A stretch of DNA of 31,517 nucleotides from DATMNI01 sp035570275 (GTDB lineage Bacteria > Acidobacteriota > Terriglobia > Bryobacterales > Bryobacteraceae), in the NCBI GenBank assembly GCA_035570275.1, contig DATMNI010000414.1, forward strand, positions 1-31,517. Reading direction: 5' to 3'. The notes beneath the pieces are model-generated. The model had not been told where the DNA came from. It was given only the letters and a program-made list of their open reading frames with translations, and did no database searches. The position numbers and the translations under genes were made by a program. Shown piece by piece: positions 6,259-13,972 of this stretch (position 1 is the first letter of the stretch; each line of letters begins with the position of its first letter).

Positions 6259-8286
6259 ATGAGTACGGTCCTAAACCGGCCGCCCGCCGAGACCTACCCG
6301 TCTCTGGACGACCATACTTTTAAACCACAGTTTCCCGGAATCCCCACAACTTCCGATGGCGCGGGCATGGTGGTGTGGGTGGAGACGCACATTACCCAGG
6401 GCGCCTGCGCATACCCTATTACCTCATCCACTACCATGGGCGGCGGCTACCAGGTGGAAGTTGCTAACGGCAAACGCAACCTCTGGGGCGACGAACTGGC
6501 TTTCATCGAGCCCGAATCTGAACATAGCGCGGCCACCTCCTGCGAGGGCTTTGCCGTCGCCGGCGGACGTGTGACCAACTTTACTTCCGGCCAGGGCCTC
6601 ATCCTCATGAAAGAGGTTCTCTACACGATTTCCGGTAAGCGCCTGCCGGTGGTTTTCCACATCGGCGCCCGTGCCCTCACTTCTCAATCCCTGAACGTCC
6701 ACACCGGCCACGATGATGTGGTTGGCGTTGCCGATTGCGGCTGGGGCGTCCTCTACGCGCGCAATGCGCAGGAGGCCGGCGATTACGCCCTCATCGCGCG
6801 CCGCACCGCCGAGGATACCGAGACCCCGTTCCTGAACGTGCAGGACGGCTTCCTCACTACTCACACCATCGAAAACGTGCTGCTTCCCGAGCCCGACTTG
6901 ATGCGGCAATACGCCGGCAATCCCGCGCACCGCCTGCGCAACCTGATGGACCCGCAGATCCCGCTCATGTCCGGCGTGGTGCAGAACCAGGACAGCTACA
7001 TGAAGGGCAAGATCGCGCAGCGCCGTTTCTACGACCAGGTAATGCCCGCGCTCAAGAAGGCGATGCAGGATTTCTACCTGCTCACCGGCCGGCGCTACGA
7101 CGTGGTTCTGCCCTATCGCCTGGAGGACGCCGACTATGCCATTGTCGGCTCCGGCTGCATGTTGGAGACCGCCGAAGCCGCGGTGGATTACATGCGCGAT
7201 AAGCTGGGTCTGAAGGTCGGGCTGCTGCACATCACCAGCTTCCGCCCGTTCCCCTCGGCGGATATCGTGCGCGCACTGCGCCACGTCAAGGCCATCGCCG
7301 TCATTGAGCGGCTGGACATCCCGCTGATGCAGTCCAACCCGCAGCTCTGCGAACTGAAAGCGGCTTTCGCCGATGCCATGTCCGGCGCGCCCGGGTACCC
7401 CACGCTCACCCGCATGCCGAAGTTCTCCGGCGGCTCCGCGGGGCTGGGCAGCCGCGACGTGCGAGCGGGCGATTTTATCGCCATCATCGAAAACCTGCGC
7501 AGCCCGCAGACCCACCCGTACTTCACCGTGGGCGTCAAGCACTCCACCGCCTTGCCCGTAACGCTAGACCCCGACGTGCGCGACCCCGGATCGTTCTCCA
7601 TGCGCGGCCACTCCGTGGGCGGCTACGGATCGGTCACCACCAACAAGATTATCGCTACCATCGGCGGCGAAGTCTTCGGCATGGACGTGCAGGCCTACCC
7701 CAAGTACGGCTCCGAGAAGAAAGGCCTGCCGACTACTTATTATCTGACCATCGCCCGGCAGCACATCCGCGTTCACTCCGAACTGGAGCACGTGGAATTC
7801 GTGGCGCTCAACGACGTCAACGCCTTCAACCTGGAGAACCCGCTGATGGGCCTCTCCCAGGGCGGCATGGTCTTCGTGCAGAGCCCCAGCGCCGACCCAG
7901 CCGAAATCTGGCGCGCCATCCCCGCCTGGGCACGCCAGAATATGTGCGAAAAGAACGCGCGCCTGTTCGCGCTGGATACGGTGGGCATCGCGCAGAAGGT
8001 TTCCTCCCGCGCCGACCTGCAGCAGCGTATGCAGGGCATCGTGCTGCTGGGAATTTTCCTGCGCATCACGCCGTTCCAGACAGACCTGGCGCTGAGCGAG
8101 GAAGAGGTCTTCCGCGGCGCCGAAAAATCGCTGCGCAAGTACTTCGGCAAGCGCGGCGAGCGCGTAGTGCAGGACAACCTGGAAGCCGTGCGGCGCGGCT
8201 ACCATGAGGTGATCCAGGTGCCGCGGGAAGTGATGCTGTCAACCGCCGAGGCCGACAAGGCTAACGCGGCTCTGAGGGTGATGTAG
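6259..8286 (+). CDS. 2-oxoacid:ferredoxin oxidoreductase, fused alpha-gamma subunit (pyruvate:ferredoxin oxidoreductase type)
   Basis: The 675-residue protein has the PFOR alpha domain first: GACAYPITSSTTMGGGYQ near residue 50, the equivalent of the family YPITPSS motif, and TSGQGLILMKEVLY. A transketolase-C-like domain follows, with DYAIVGSGCMLETAEAAVDYMRDKLGLKVGLLHITSFRPFP and a VIERLD motif. The C-terminal third (from about SMRGHSVGGYGSVTTNKIIATIGGEVF) is the gamma domain. It has no ferredoxin cysteine motifs; these are on the next gene. The complex should oxidise a 2-oxoacid, probably pyruvate, to acyl-CoA and CO2 while reducing ferredoxin. ATG 6259 is chosen because a strong AGGAGG lies directly upstream. 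Its TAG stop is immediately followed by the ATG of the beta gene, so the two are translationally coupled. Confidence 0.88.
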   Translation: MSTVLNRPPAETYPSLDDHTFKPQFPGIPTTSDGAGMVVWVETHITQGACAYPITSSTTMGGGYQVEVANGKRNLWGDELAFIEPESEHSAATSCEGFAVAGGRVTNFTSGQGLILMKEVLYTISGKRLPVVFHIGARALTSQSLNVHTGHDDVVGVADCGWGVLYARNAQEAGDYALIARRTAEDTETPFLNVQDGFLTTHTIENVLLPEPDLMRQYAGNPAHRLRNLMDPQIPLMSGVVQNQDSYMKGKIAQRRFYDQVMPALKKAMQDFYLLTGRRYDVVLPYRLEDADYAIVGSGCMLETAEAAVDYMRDKLGLKVGLLHITSFRPFPSADIVRALRHVKAIAVIERLDIPLMQSNPQLCELKAAFADAMSGAPGYPTLTRMPKFSGGSAGLGSRDVRAGDFIAIIENLRSPQTHPYFTVGVKHSTALPVTLDPDVRDPGSFSMRGHSVGGYGSVTTNKIIATIGGEVFGMDVQAYPKYGSEKKGLPTTYYLTIARQHIRVHSELEHVEFVALNDVNAFNLENPLMGLSQGGMVFVQSPSADPAEIWRAIPAWARQNMCEKNARLFALDTVGIAQKVSSRADLQQRMQGIVLLGIFLRITPFQTDLALSEEEVFRGAEKSLRKYFGKRGERVVQDNLEAVRRGYHEVIQVPREVMLSTAEADKANAALRVM

Positions 8287-9876
8287 ATGACCGAAACGAT
8301 CCCGTACGAAACACGGCTCGAAGATATCCGGGCCAACGTAGTAGACATCGCCGATTTCAACGAGCGCGTGGTCGGCGCCTACAACAGCGGCCTGGCCGAG
8401 CGCGGTCTGCCCGCCGACGACATGTCGGCCCGCAGCATCATTCCGGCCGCCACCGCCGGCCTGCGCGACTTCAGCTACATTGCCCCCGACATCCCGGAGT
8501 TCAACGGGCCCAATTGCGTCGGCTGCATGGACTGCGTCACGCAATGCCCAGACACGGCCATCCTGGCCAAAGTGGTGGAGCCCGCCACTCTGGAGGAGCG
8601 CCTGGCCGCCATTCCCGATGCATCGCTGCGTCAGGAGATGGCCTTGCAGTGGACCGTCACCAACAAGTACTTCAACGTTCCCGAACGGAAAGGCGTCGGC
8701 GGCGGCAAGTTCGGTATCTTTATCGACCCCACCAAGTGCAAAGGCTGCGCCGAGTGCGTGGATGCCTGCGGCGATCACGATGCCCTCAAAATGATCCGAA
8801 AGACCACCGACAACCTGCAGTGGTACCGGACGGCGTGGGACATGTACAAGTCCATGCCGGAAACGCCCGCCAAATACATCAACGAAAAGGCCCTTTCCGA
8901 CATGATGCTGACCGAGCGGTCGCTGCTGTACGTGGGCGGCGCCGGTTCCTGCATGGGATGCGGCGAAGCCACGGCGCTGCGCATGATGCTGGCCGCCACC
9001 GGTTTCCTCTACGGCCAGGAAAACATCGGCATTGTGGCCGCCACCGGCTGCAATACGGTCTACACCTCCACCTATCCATACAATCCGTACAAGGTTTCCT
9101 GGACCAACTCGCTGTTCGAGAATGCGCCGGCCGACGCCATGGGCGTACGCGCCCGCTGGGACCAACTCGGCTGGGGTAACAAGCGGCTTTGGATCATCGG
9201 CGGCGATGGCGCCATGAACGACATCGGTTTCCAATCGCTCTCCCGTATGATGGCCGCGGGCTGCGATATCAAGGTGCTGGTGCTCGATACGCAGGTCTAC
9301 TCCAACACCGGCGGCCAGGCTTCCACCAGTTCCTTCAAGGGGCAGGACGCCAAGATGAGCTTCCACGGCAGCGCCATCAGCGGCAAGAAGGAAAACCGCA
9401 AAGAGCTGGCAACCATCTGCATGATGCACAAGGACGTCTATGTGGCCCAGACCACCTGCGCCCACATGAATCATTTTTACAAGGCCGTGATGGAGGCCAA
9501 CCAGTTTCCGGGGCCGGCGATCGTCAACGTCTTCACTACCTGCCAGCCCGAACACGGCGTGGGCGACAATATGGCCGAGCATCAGGCCAAACTCGCCGCC
9601 GATTCGCGCAGCTTCCCGGTATTCATTTACGACCCGCGCAAAGGCTCGCGCTTCAAGGAGCGCCTGAGCCTGGTGGGCAATCCGAATGTAAAGGACGATT
9701 GGTACGTTCACCCCAAGACCGGCGAGCAGATCGACTTCGTCTACTTCGCCCGGTCAGAGGGCCGCTTCGCCAAGCATTTCGATAAAGACGGCAACCCCAC
9801 TCCGACGCTCCTGGCAGCACAGCAGGACCGGCTGGAGAACTGGCACATGTTGCAGGACCTGGCCGGGATAAAATAG
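8287..9876 (+). CDS. 2-oxoacid:ferredoxin oxidoreductase, beta subunit with two 4Fe-4S sites and TPP domain
   Basis: The 529-residue protein joins a ferredoxin-like (delta) module to the TPP-binding beta module. The two 4Fe-4S motifs are C77-C80-C83-C87 (CVGCMDCVTQCP) and C151-C154-C157-C161 (CKGCAECVDACG). The beta module starts with SCMGCGE (C222, C225), which supplies proximal-cluster ligands in this family, and has the TPP/Mg motif GGDGAMNDIG at about 305-314 followed by DTQVYSNTGGQAS. Together with the preceding gene it reconstitutes all PFOR domains in two chains. Electrons should leave through the ferredoxin module to ferredoxin or flavodoxin. No base separates it from the alpha-gamma gene. 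Confidence 0.9.
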   Translation: MTETIPYETRLEDIRANVVDIADFNERVVGAYNSGLAERGLPADDMSARSIIPAATAGLRDFSYIAPDIPEFNGPNCVGCMDCVTQCPDTAILAKVVEPATLEERLAAIPDASLRQEMALQWTVTNKYFNVPERKGVGGGKFGIFIDPTKCKGCAECVDACGDHDALKMIRKTTDNLQWYRTAWDMYKSMPETPAKYINEKALSDMMLTERSLLYVGGAGSCMGCGEATALRMMLAATGFLYGQENIGIVAATGCNTVYTSTYPYNPYKVSWTNSLFENAPADAMGVRARWDQLGWGNKRLWIIGGDGAMNDIGFQSLSRMMAAGCDIKVLVLDTQVYSNTGGQASTSSFKGQDAKMSFHGSAISGKKENRKELATICMMHKDVYVAQTTCAHMNHFYKAVMEANQFPGPAIVNVFTTCQPEHGVGDNMAEHQAKLAADSRSFPVFIYDPRKGSRFKERLSLVGNPNVKDDWYVHPKTGEQIDFVYFARSEGRFAKHFDKDGNPTPTLLAAQQDRLENWHMLQDLAGIK

Positions 9877-9920
9877 CCGTTTCGTTACAAGGCCAGGCCT
9901 GCCTGGCCGGGAGGAGACGC

Positions 9921-10187
9921 ATGGTACAACTAGAAGACCTCGCAGAGGTGGTGAGAGACCTCCAAAAGCGGGGTGTGGATGCTATCCACGAATTTGTCTA
10001 TGGCCCTCACGGCTGTCTGGAGGGCATGGATGTGGGCGAAGACTTCTTTCCGCTCTGGGAGCTGAATCTCCCGGAGAATCGGGAGTCGATCAACACGTGG
10101 GATTTCGACGCCATCAAGGCCCGCCGCGGTCCGGATTGGTCGGTGGAGGCGCCAAAGCCCAAGCTGGTGGGTGGGGCAGGTTGCTAA
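9921..10187 (+). CDS. Small protein of unknown function downstream of the oxidoreductase
   Basis: This 88-residue acidic-to-neutral protein has no motif I recognise. A strong ribosome binding site (GGAGGAG, spacing about 5) precedes the ATG, and it lies 44 bp after the oxidoreductase beta gene, so it is probably co-transcribed. The body reads like a soluble alpha/beta protein with LAEVVRDLQKRGVDAIHEF and an aromatic-rich middle (FFPLWELNLPENRESINTWDFDAI). Its last residues (VGGAGC) and TAA stop are encoded by the first partial copy of the dispersed repeat at 10171, which suggests that repeat insertion changed the original C-terminus. Confidence 0.7.
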   Translation: MVQLEDLAEVVRDLQKRGVDAIHEFVYGPHGCLEGMDVGEDFFPLWELNLPENRESINTWDFDAIKARRGPDWSVEAPKPKLVGGAGC

Positions 10188-10257
10188 CCAGCCTTTGTGG
10201 GGCAGGCTGGTAGCTTGTGGGGCAGGTTGCTAACCTGCGGCGGATTGGCAATCCGCC
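10171..10257 (-). repeat. Dispersed double-hairpin repeat, reverse orientation, with two extra partial units
   Basis: The end unit TGTGGGGCAGG occurs three times: around 10171 without the first bases, at 10197 and at 10216. The last is followed by the complete arm pair GCAGGTTGCTAACCTGC and GGCGGATTGGCAATCCGCC (to 10257). It is the reverse complement of the forward copies on the right side of the window. It overlaps the end of the gene at 9921-10187. Confidence 0.8.
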
Positions 10258-10320
10258 TCTTCGCGGGCGTCACAACATTCTCACAGTTCAAGATAAAGTA
10301 ACGGGGTAACGGGGGATAGC

Positions 10321-10764
10321 ATGGCTGAAACAATCGGTTGGATTCTGAGAAACAAGAGCGGCGGCATCTGGTCCATTGCGCCCGAAGCCACTGTATACGA
10401 TGCGCTCACCATGATGGCGGAACGGCAGGTGGGTGCGCTGCTGGTGATCAGTGGCGGCACGCTGGTGGGCATCATCTCCGAACGCGACTACGCCCGCAAG
10501 ATAATTTTGCAGGGCCGGTTGTCCAAGGAGACCGCGGTGCAGGAGATCATGACCGGCGCGATGCACACGGTCACTGTTGACGACACCGTCGATGGCTGCA
10601 TGCGGGTCATGACGCATCACCACATTCGCCACCTGCCGGTTTTCGACGGCGGAAAACTGGTTGGTGTGGTTTCGATCGGCGATCTGGTGAACGCGATCAT
10701 CTCCGAACAGGCGCGCACCATCGACCACCTGCACACCTACATCGGGGCGAATTACCCGGCGTAA
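10321..10764 (+). CDS. CBS-domain pair protein
   Basis: The 147-residue protein consists almost entirely of two CBS domains. The first covers about residues 15-65 (SIAPEATVYDALTMMAERQVGALLVISGGTLVGIISERDYARK) and the second about 78-135 (MTGAMHTVTVDDTVDGCMRVMTHHHIRHLPVFDGGKLVGVVSIGDLV). Stand-alone CBS pairs bind adenosine nucleotides or similar ligands and often regulate a partner enzyme. The partner is not evident; the upstream oxidoreductase genes are the nearest candidates on the same strand, but a repeat-filled gap of 133 bp separates them. ATG 10321 has GGGGGA upstream. A strong hairpin with a T run follows at 10840. Confidence 0.9.
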   Translation: MAETIGWILRNKSGGIWSIAPEATVYDALTMMAERQVGALLVISGGTLVGIISERDYARKIILQGRLSKETAVQEIMTGAMHTVTVDDTVDGCMRVMTHHHIRHLPVFDGGKLVGVVSIGDLVNAIISEQARTIDHLHTYIGANYPA

Positions 10765-10780
10765 ACGGCACAGCCGGTGG

Positions 10781-10808
10781 GACAGACCATCGCCTTTTGT
10801 GGTCTGTT
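10781..10808. repeat. 28-bp palindromic dispersed element
   Basis: ACAGACCA and TGGTCTGT form an 8-bp stem around TCGCCTTTTG. Related copies lie at 24324-24351, 24382-24409 and 30463-30490. The consensus is GACAGACnATCGnnTTTTGT followed by nGTCTGTC. Confidence 0.75.
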
Positions 10809-10839
10809 GGGATGGGCGTTCCGCCCGCGAAACTTCATG

Positions 10840-10888
10840 AAAAACCACGCCAGGCTCCGGGAGATTCCGGATGGGCGAGGTGGTTTTT
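10840..10888 (+). terminator. Terminator-like long hairpin ending in a T run
   Basis: AAAAACCAC (10840-10848) pairs with GTGGTTTTT (10880-10888). Inner GCC/GGC (10849-10851/10874-10876) and CCGG/CCGG segments close a 49-nt structured element. The T run on the plus strand fits termination of the CBS gene; the A run makes it potentially bidirectional. It lies 124 bp before the MocA-XdhC gene. Confidence 0.55.
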
Positions 10889-11012
10889 CGACCCTGTCTT
10901 CCGGGCGGCTGTCTTCGTCGGCGTCCGTGAGCGTTCCGACGGCCTGAGGATCGGTTTGCGCGGGCTCCGGGGATCCTGGGGCAACTGATGCTTGGAACTG
11001 GAGAGGTTGACG

Positions 11013-12146
11013 ATGTCTTCCGAACCCCGCGGGCCTTCTGGAATTTCGGCCGTGATTCTGGCTGCGGGAAAATCCTCAAGGATGGGAAGTCTCAAGCAAT
11101 TACTGCCCCTCGGCGGCAGCACGCTGCTTGAGAACGTGCTGACGAACCTGCGGAGATCCCAGATCGACGAGATCGTGTTGGTGCTCGGTTTTTCCGCGGA
11201 TGCGATTCGCCGGCAGACTCCGCTCGACGGCGTCAAGGTCGTCGTCAACGAGGCATATGGCGAAGGCATGGGAACTTCGGTCCGCACCGGCATCGCGCAG
11301 GTTTCGCCGCAGGCCGACGCGGCGTTGGTCGTGCTGGCGGATCAGCCGTTCGTGCAACCCGAAACCATCGACCAGCTCATACGCCTTTACCGGGAACGGA
11401 AACCGCAGATCGTGATTCCGGTTTATCAGGGTTTTCGTGGGAATCCGGTGCTTCTCGACCGTTCGGTGTTTCCCGAACTGCTGGGCCTTGCGGGCGACAT
11501 CGGTTGCCGCGCGGTCTTTGGCAGTCACACCGAAAATATTCTGAAGGCGCCCGTCGACGATATCGGCGTCTTATTGGACATCGATACTCCCGGCGACCTG
11601 GAAACCCTTCGGCAAGCTCACGCGGAGGGCAAGGCGGGGGGAAAATGGAATGCGGCGCTCCTCGAATCGGCGGACCTGGCAGGCCGGGATGTCGGCAGCG
11701 AGCCGCAGTTGATCGTCGTCGGCCAGGAAGCCGTGGCCAAGTCGCTCATGGGCCTGGGCCGGCTCATGAAGTTCACGGTGACCGTGGTCGATCCGCTGCT
11801 GACCGCCGAGCAGGCTCCCGGCGCCGACCGGATTTTGCGAGTGCTGGACTTTTCGCGATTGGCCGGAGAAAAGTATGTGGTCATCGCCAGCCGCGGCCGG
11901 TTTGACGAAGAGGCGGTCGAACAGGCGCTGGACCACGACGCCGTTTATGTGGCGTTGGTGGCGAATCGGAGAAGGGCGCAGGAGATTGTCGCGACCCTCA
12001 AAAGCAAAGGCGCCAGTCCCGAGAAACTGGCACGCCTGCACGCACCTGCGGGCCTCGAGATCGGGGCCGAGGGACCCGATGAAATCGCGCTCAGCATCAT
12101 GGCGCAGATCATCGCAGAGCGGCGCCGGGCGCATCGCACTCCGTGA
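11013..12146 (+). CDS. MocA-like molybdenum cofactor cytidylyltransferase fused to an XdhC-type Rossmann domain
   Basis: The 377-residue protein is a two-domain fusion. Residues 1 to about 200 are a MocA/MobA-like nucleotidyltransferase: SAVILAAGKSSRMGSLKQLL (nucleotide-binding loop), NEAYGEGMGTSVRTGI, VVLADQPFV and FRGNPVLLDRS, which is the pattern of enzymes that make molybdopterin cytosine dinucleotide. Residues about 225-370 (PQLIVVGQEAVAKSLMGLGR to PEKLARLHAPAGLEIGAEGPDEIALSIMAQII) are the C-terminal Rossmann domain of XdhC/CoxF proteins. Enzymes of the xanthine dehydrogenase/CO dehydrogenase family need the cytosine dinucleotide cofactor, which fits the cox genes that follow. ATG 11013 is chosen because GGAGAGG lies 6 nt upstream; a TTG at 10992 is the alternative. 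Its 3' end overlaps the convergent xdhC gene by 38 bp. Confidence 0.88.
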   Translation: MSSEPRGPSGISAVILAAGKSSRMGSLKQLLPLGGSTLLENVLTNLRRSQIDEIVLVLGFSADAIRRQTPLDGVKVVVNEAYGEGMGTSVRTGIAQVSPQADAALVVLADQPFVQPETIDQLIRLYRERKPQIVIPVYQGFRGNPVLLDRSVFPELLGLAGDIGCRAVFGSHTENILKAPVDDIGVLLDIDTPGDLETLRQAHAEGKAGGKWNAALLESADLAGRDVGSEPQLIVVGQEAVAKSLMGLGRLMKFTVTVVDPLLTAEQAPGADRILRVLDFSRLAGEKYVVIASRGRFDEEAVEQALDHDAVYVALVANRRRAQEIVATLKSKGASPEKLARLHAPAGLEIGAEGPDEIALSIMAQIIAERRRAHRTP

Positions 12147-12963
12147 CGACTCTGGGGCGCTCGTCATCCGAGCCAGCGGCGGGTTTGAGCTTGAGCGGTA
12201 CGCCGGTGCCCCCGCGGAGCACCGCTACCATTTGGCTGACCACACTCAGCGCGATCTCTTCCGGGGTCGCCGCCCCCAAATCCAGACCAGCCGGCGCCCA
12301 CACGCGGGTCAACTTTTCCGGCGCCACTCCATTGGCAGCCACATAGTCGAGCACCATGGAAGCGCGATGGTGGCTGGAGATGAGGGCGATGTAGGCGGCC
12401 CCGGCTTCAATGGCTTTCTGCAGCCAGATGTGATCGCCCTTATGTTGGGTCGCAATCACCACGAAGGTCCGCGAATCGATAGGCGCGGCGCTCAGGTCAA
12501 GATCGTCGGTAAGCAGGCGATCCGCATCGGGAAACAAATTGCGGTCTGCGGAAGGATCGTCCACAGTCACCGAGAAACTCACCAGCCGGGCCAGCGCGGC
12601 CAGCGTTTCGGCAATTCGGCCATGGCCGACAATTAACAACTCCGGTTTGGGCAGCACCGGATCGATATAGATGTCCATGACCCCGCCGCAGGGCATTCCC
12701 ACGCCCAGGATTTCATCGGTCAGGTCCAGTGTGATCAGGCGCGGCCGGCCGCGGGCGATGCACTCCAGCGCCTCGCGCTTGACGGTTCCCTCGGCGCATC
12801 CGCCGCCCACCCATCCCATAACGAGCTTGCCTTCGCGATCGATGATGGCTTTGGAGCCGGGCCGCGCGGAAGATGAGCCTTTGACGCGAACCACCGTGGC
12901 GACGGCGAAAGGCTGGCCTTCCGCGGCCAGTTCGCTTGACTTCCGCAGGAATTCTCTAGACAC
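12109..12963 (-). CDS. XdhC/CoxF-family maturation factor
   Basis: The 284-residue protein has the two domains of the XdhC family: an N-terminal XdhC_CoxI domain (FAVATVVRVKGSSSARPGSKAIID and GWVGGGCAEGTVKREAL) and a C-terminal Rossmann domain (ELLIVGHGRIAETLAALARLVSFSVTVDDP, VVIATQHKGDHIWLQ, WAPAGLDLGAATPEEIALSVVSQM). Such proteins bind and insert the molybdenum cofactor, and handle its sulfuration, for molybdenum hydroxylases. The GTG start at 12963 has GAGGG upstream. It is divergent from coxM and converges with the MocA-XdhC fusion, overlapping it tail to tail by 38 bp. The C-terminal 35 residues are polar and probably disordered and coincide with that overlap. Confidence 0.88.
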   Translation of the reverse strand: MSREFLRKSSELAAEGQPFAVATVVRVKGSSSARPGSKAIIDREGKLVMGWVGGGCAEGTVKREALECIARGRPRLITLDLTDEILGVGMPCGGVMDIYIDPVLPKPELLIVGHGRIAETLAALARLVSFSVTVDDPSADRNLFPDADRLLTDDLDLSAAPIDSRTFVVIATQHKGDHIWLQKAIEAGAAYIALISSHHRASMVLDYVAANGVAPEKLTRVWAPAGLDLGAATPEEIALSVVSQMVAVLRGGTGVPLKLKPAAGSDDERPRVVTECDAPGAALR

Positions 12964-13081
12964 GGCGGCCCTCTTTCTTTATATTATCTGAAGCGCTGGC
13001 TTTATATTATCTGAAGCGCTGGGAATAACCGATCCGGCAACATGTAAACGATCCGGCAACATGTAAAAAACGAGGGCCACG
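12964..13081. promoter_or_regulatory. Divergent xdhC/coxM control region with two pairs of perfect tandem repeats
   Basis: Two 23-bp copies of CTTTATATTATCTGAAGCGC plus TGG (12977-12999 and 13000-13022) sit on the xdhC side. Two 19-bp copies of CGATCCGGCAACATGTAAA (13030-13048 and 13049-13067) sit on the coxM side. Each array ends about 13-14 bp from its start codon. The 23-bp unit contains the palindrome AGCGCT and an AT-rich TTATATTAT that is unusual in this GC-rich region. Promoters for both directions must overlap these arrays; an operator role is inference. Confidence 0.7.
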
Positions 13082-13951
13082 ATGATTCCTCCGGTGTTTG
13101 AATACCTAAGGCCGGCGACGATCCCCGAAGCCGTCTCTCTGCTCCAACTCCACGGCGAGGACGCCAAAATCCTAAGCGGCGGCCAAAGTCTGATTCCGAT
13201 GATGAAGCTGCGGCTGGCGCGGCCTGCCTGGCTGATTGACATCAACCATATCCCGGACCTTGCCTACATTCGCGAAGACGGCCGTTATTTGAAGATCGGC
13301 GGGTTGACACGCGAGGCTGATGTCGAAGGTTCTGACCTGGTCCGCTCCAAGTACCCGATCATTCACGATACGGCTCGGGTGATCGCCGACCCGCAGGTGC
13401 GAAATCTGGCGACGATCGGGGGAAATCTGGCGCACGGCGACCCGGCCAACGATCATGGGGCTACGATGCTCGCGCTCGAAGCCGAGGTGATCGCCACGGG
13501 AGTCAACGGGGAACGATCCATCCCGGTTCAGGATTTCTTCGTATCGATCTTCACGACGGCGCTGGAACACGATGAAATCCTCACCGAGATTCGCGTTCCC
13601 GTTCCGGCGGCGCGAAGCGGAGGCGCGTATTTCAAGCTGGAGCGCAAGGTGGGCGACTTCGCCACCGCGGCCGTTGCGGCCCAGGTCACGCTTGACTCGG
13701 GCGATTCGTGCACCAAAGCCGGGATCGGCCTGACCAACGTGGGCCCGACACCGATCAGGGCCGGAAAAGCCGAGGCATTTCTGCGTGGGAAGAAGTTGGA
13801 TGCGCAGACCATCGCCGAGGCGGCCCGGCTGGCGATGGACGAATCGCAACCCAGTGCGGATCTGCGCGGCCCGGCGGAATACAAGAAGGGCCTGGTGAAG
13901 GAATTGACCAGGCGGGCGCTCACCCGCGCGGTGGAAAGAGCCAGCCGATAG
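13082..13951 (+). CDS. coxM: Aerobic CO dehydrogenase medium subunit (FAD)
   Basis: The 289-residue flavoprotein has the two FAD pyrophosphate-binding motifs of the family, SGGQS at 32-36 (AKILSGGQSLIPMMKLRLARP) and TIGGN at 111-115 (RNLATIGGNLAHGDPANDH). The C-terminal CODH flavoprotein domain starts around residue 175 (SGGAYFKLERKVGDFATAAVA). It passes electrons from the iron-sulfur subunit to the quinone pool by way of FAD. It is the first gene of the operon; GAGG upstream supports ATG 13082. Its stop (TAG, 13949-13951) lies in the first of two duplicated Shine-Dalgarno units before coxS. Confidence 0.93.
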   Translation: MIPPVFEYLRPATIPEAVSLLQLHGEDAKILSGGQSLIPMMKLRLARPAWLIDINHIPDLAYIREDGRYLKIGGLTREADVEGSDLVRSKYPIIHDTARVIADPQVRNLATIGGNLAHGDPANDHGATMLALEAEVIATGVNGERSIPVQDFFVSIFTTALEHDEILTEIRVPVPAARSGGAYFKLERKVGDFATAAVAAQVTLDSGDSCTKAGIGLTNVGPTPIRAGKAEAFLRGKKLDAQTIAEAARLAMDESQPSADLRGPAEYKKGLVKELTRRALTRAVERASR

Positions 13952-13970
13952 GAGACCCCGATAGGAGACA
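13945..13970 (+). repeat. Duplicated Shine-Dalgarno segment between coxM and coxS
   Basis: The 13-bp unit CCGATAGGAGACC occurs at 13945-13957 and, with one difference at its last base, at 13958-13970. The first copy contains the coxM stop codon; the second places AGGAG about 6 nt before the coxS ATG at 13973. Confidence 0.85.
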
Positions 13971-13972
13971 AC

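Noticed and set aside
8239..9711. 490-codon open frame on the minus strand opposite the oxidoreductase beta gene
   Set aside because: The plus-strand frame has all iron-sulfur and TPP motifs; the opposite frame is a shadow.
10840..10888. Riboswitch or Moco-sensing RNA before the MocA-XdhC gene
   Set aside because: The hairpin ends in a T run 124 bp before the start codon and no known aptamer pattern is visible; a terminator of the CBS gene explains it better.
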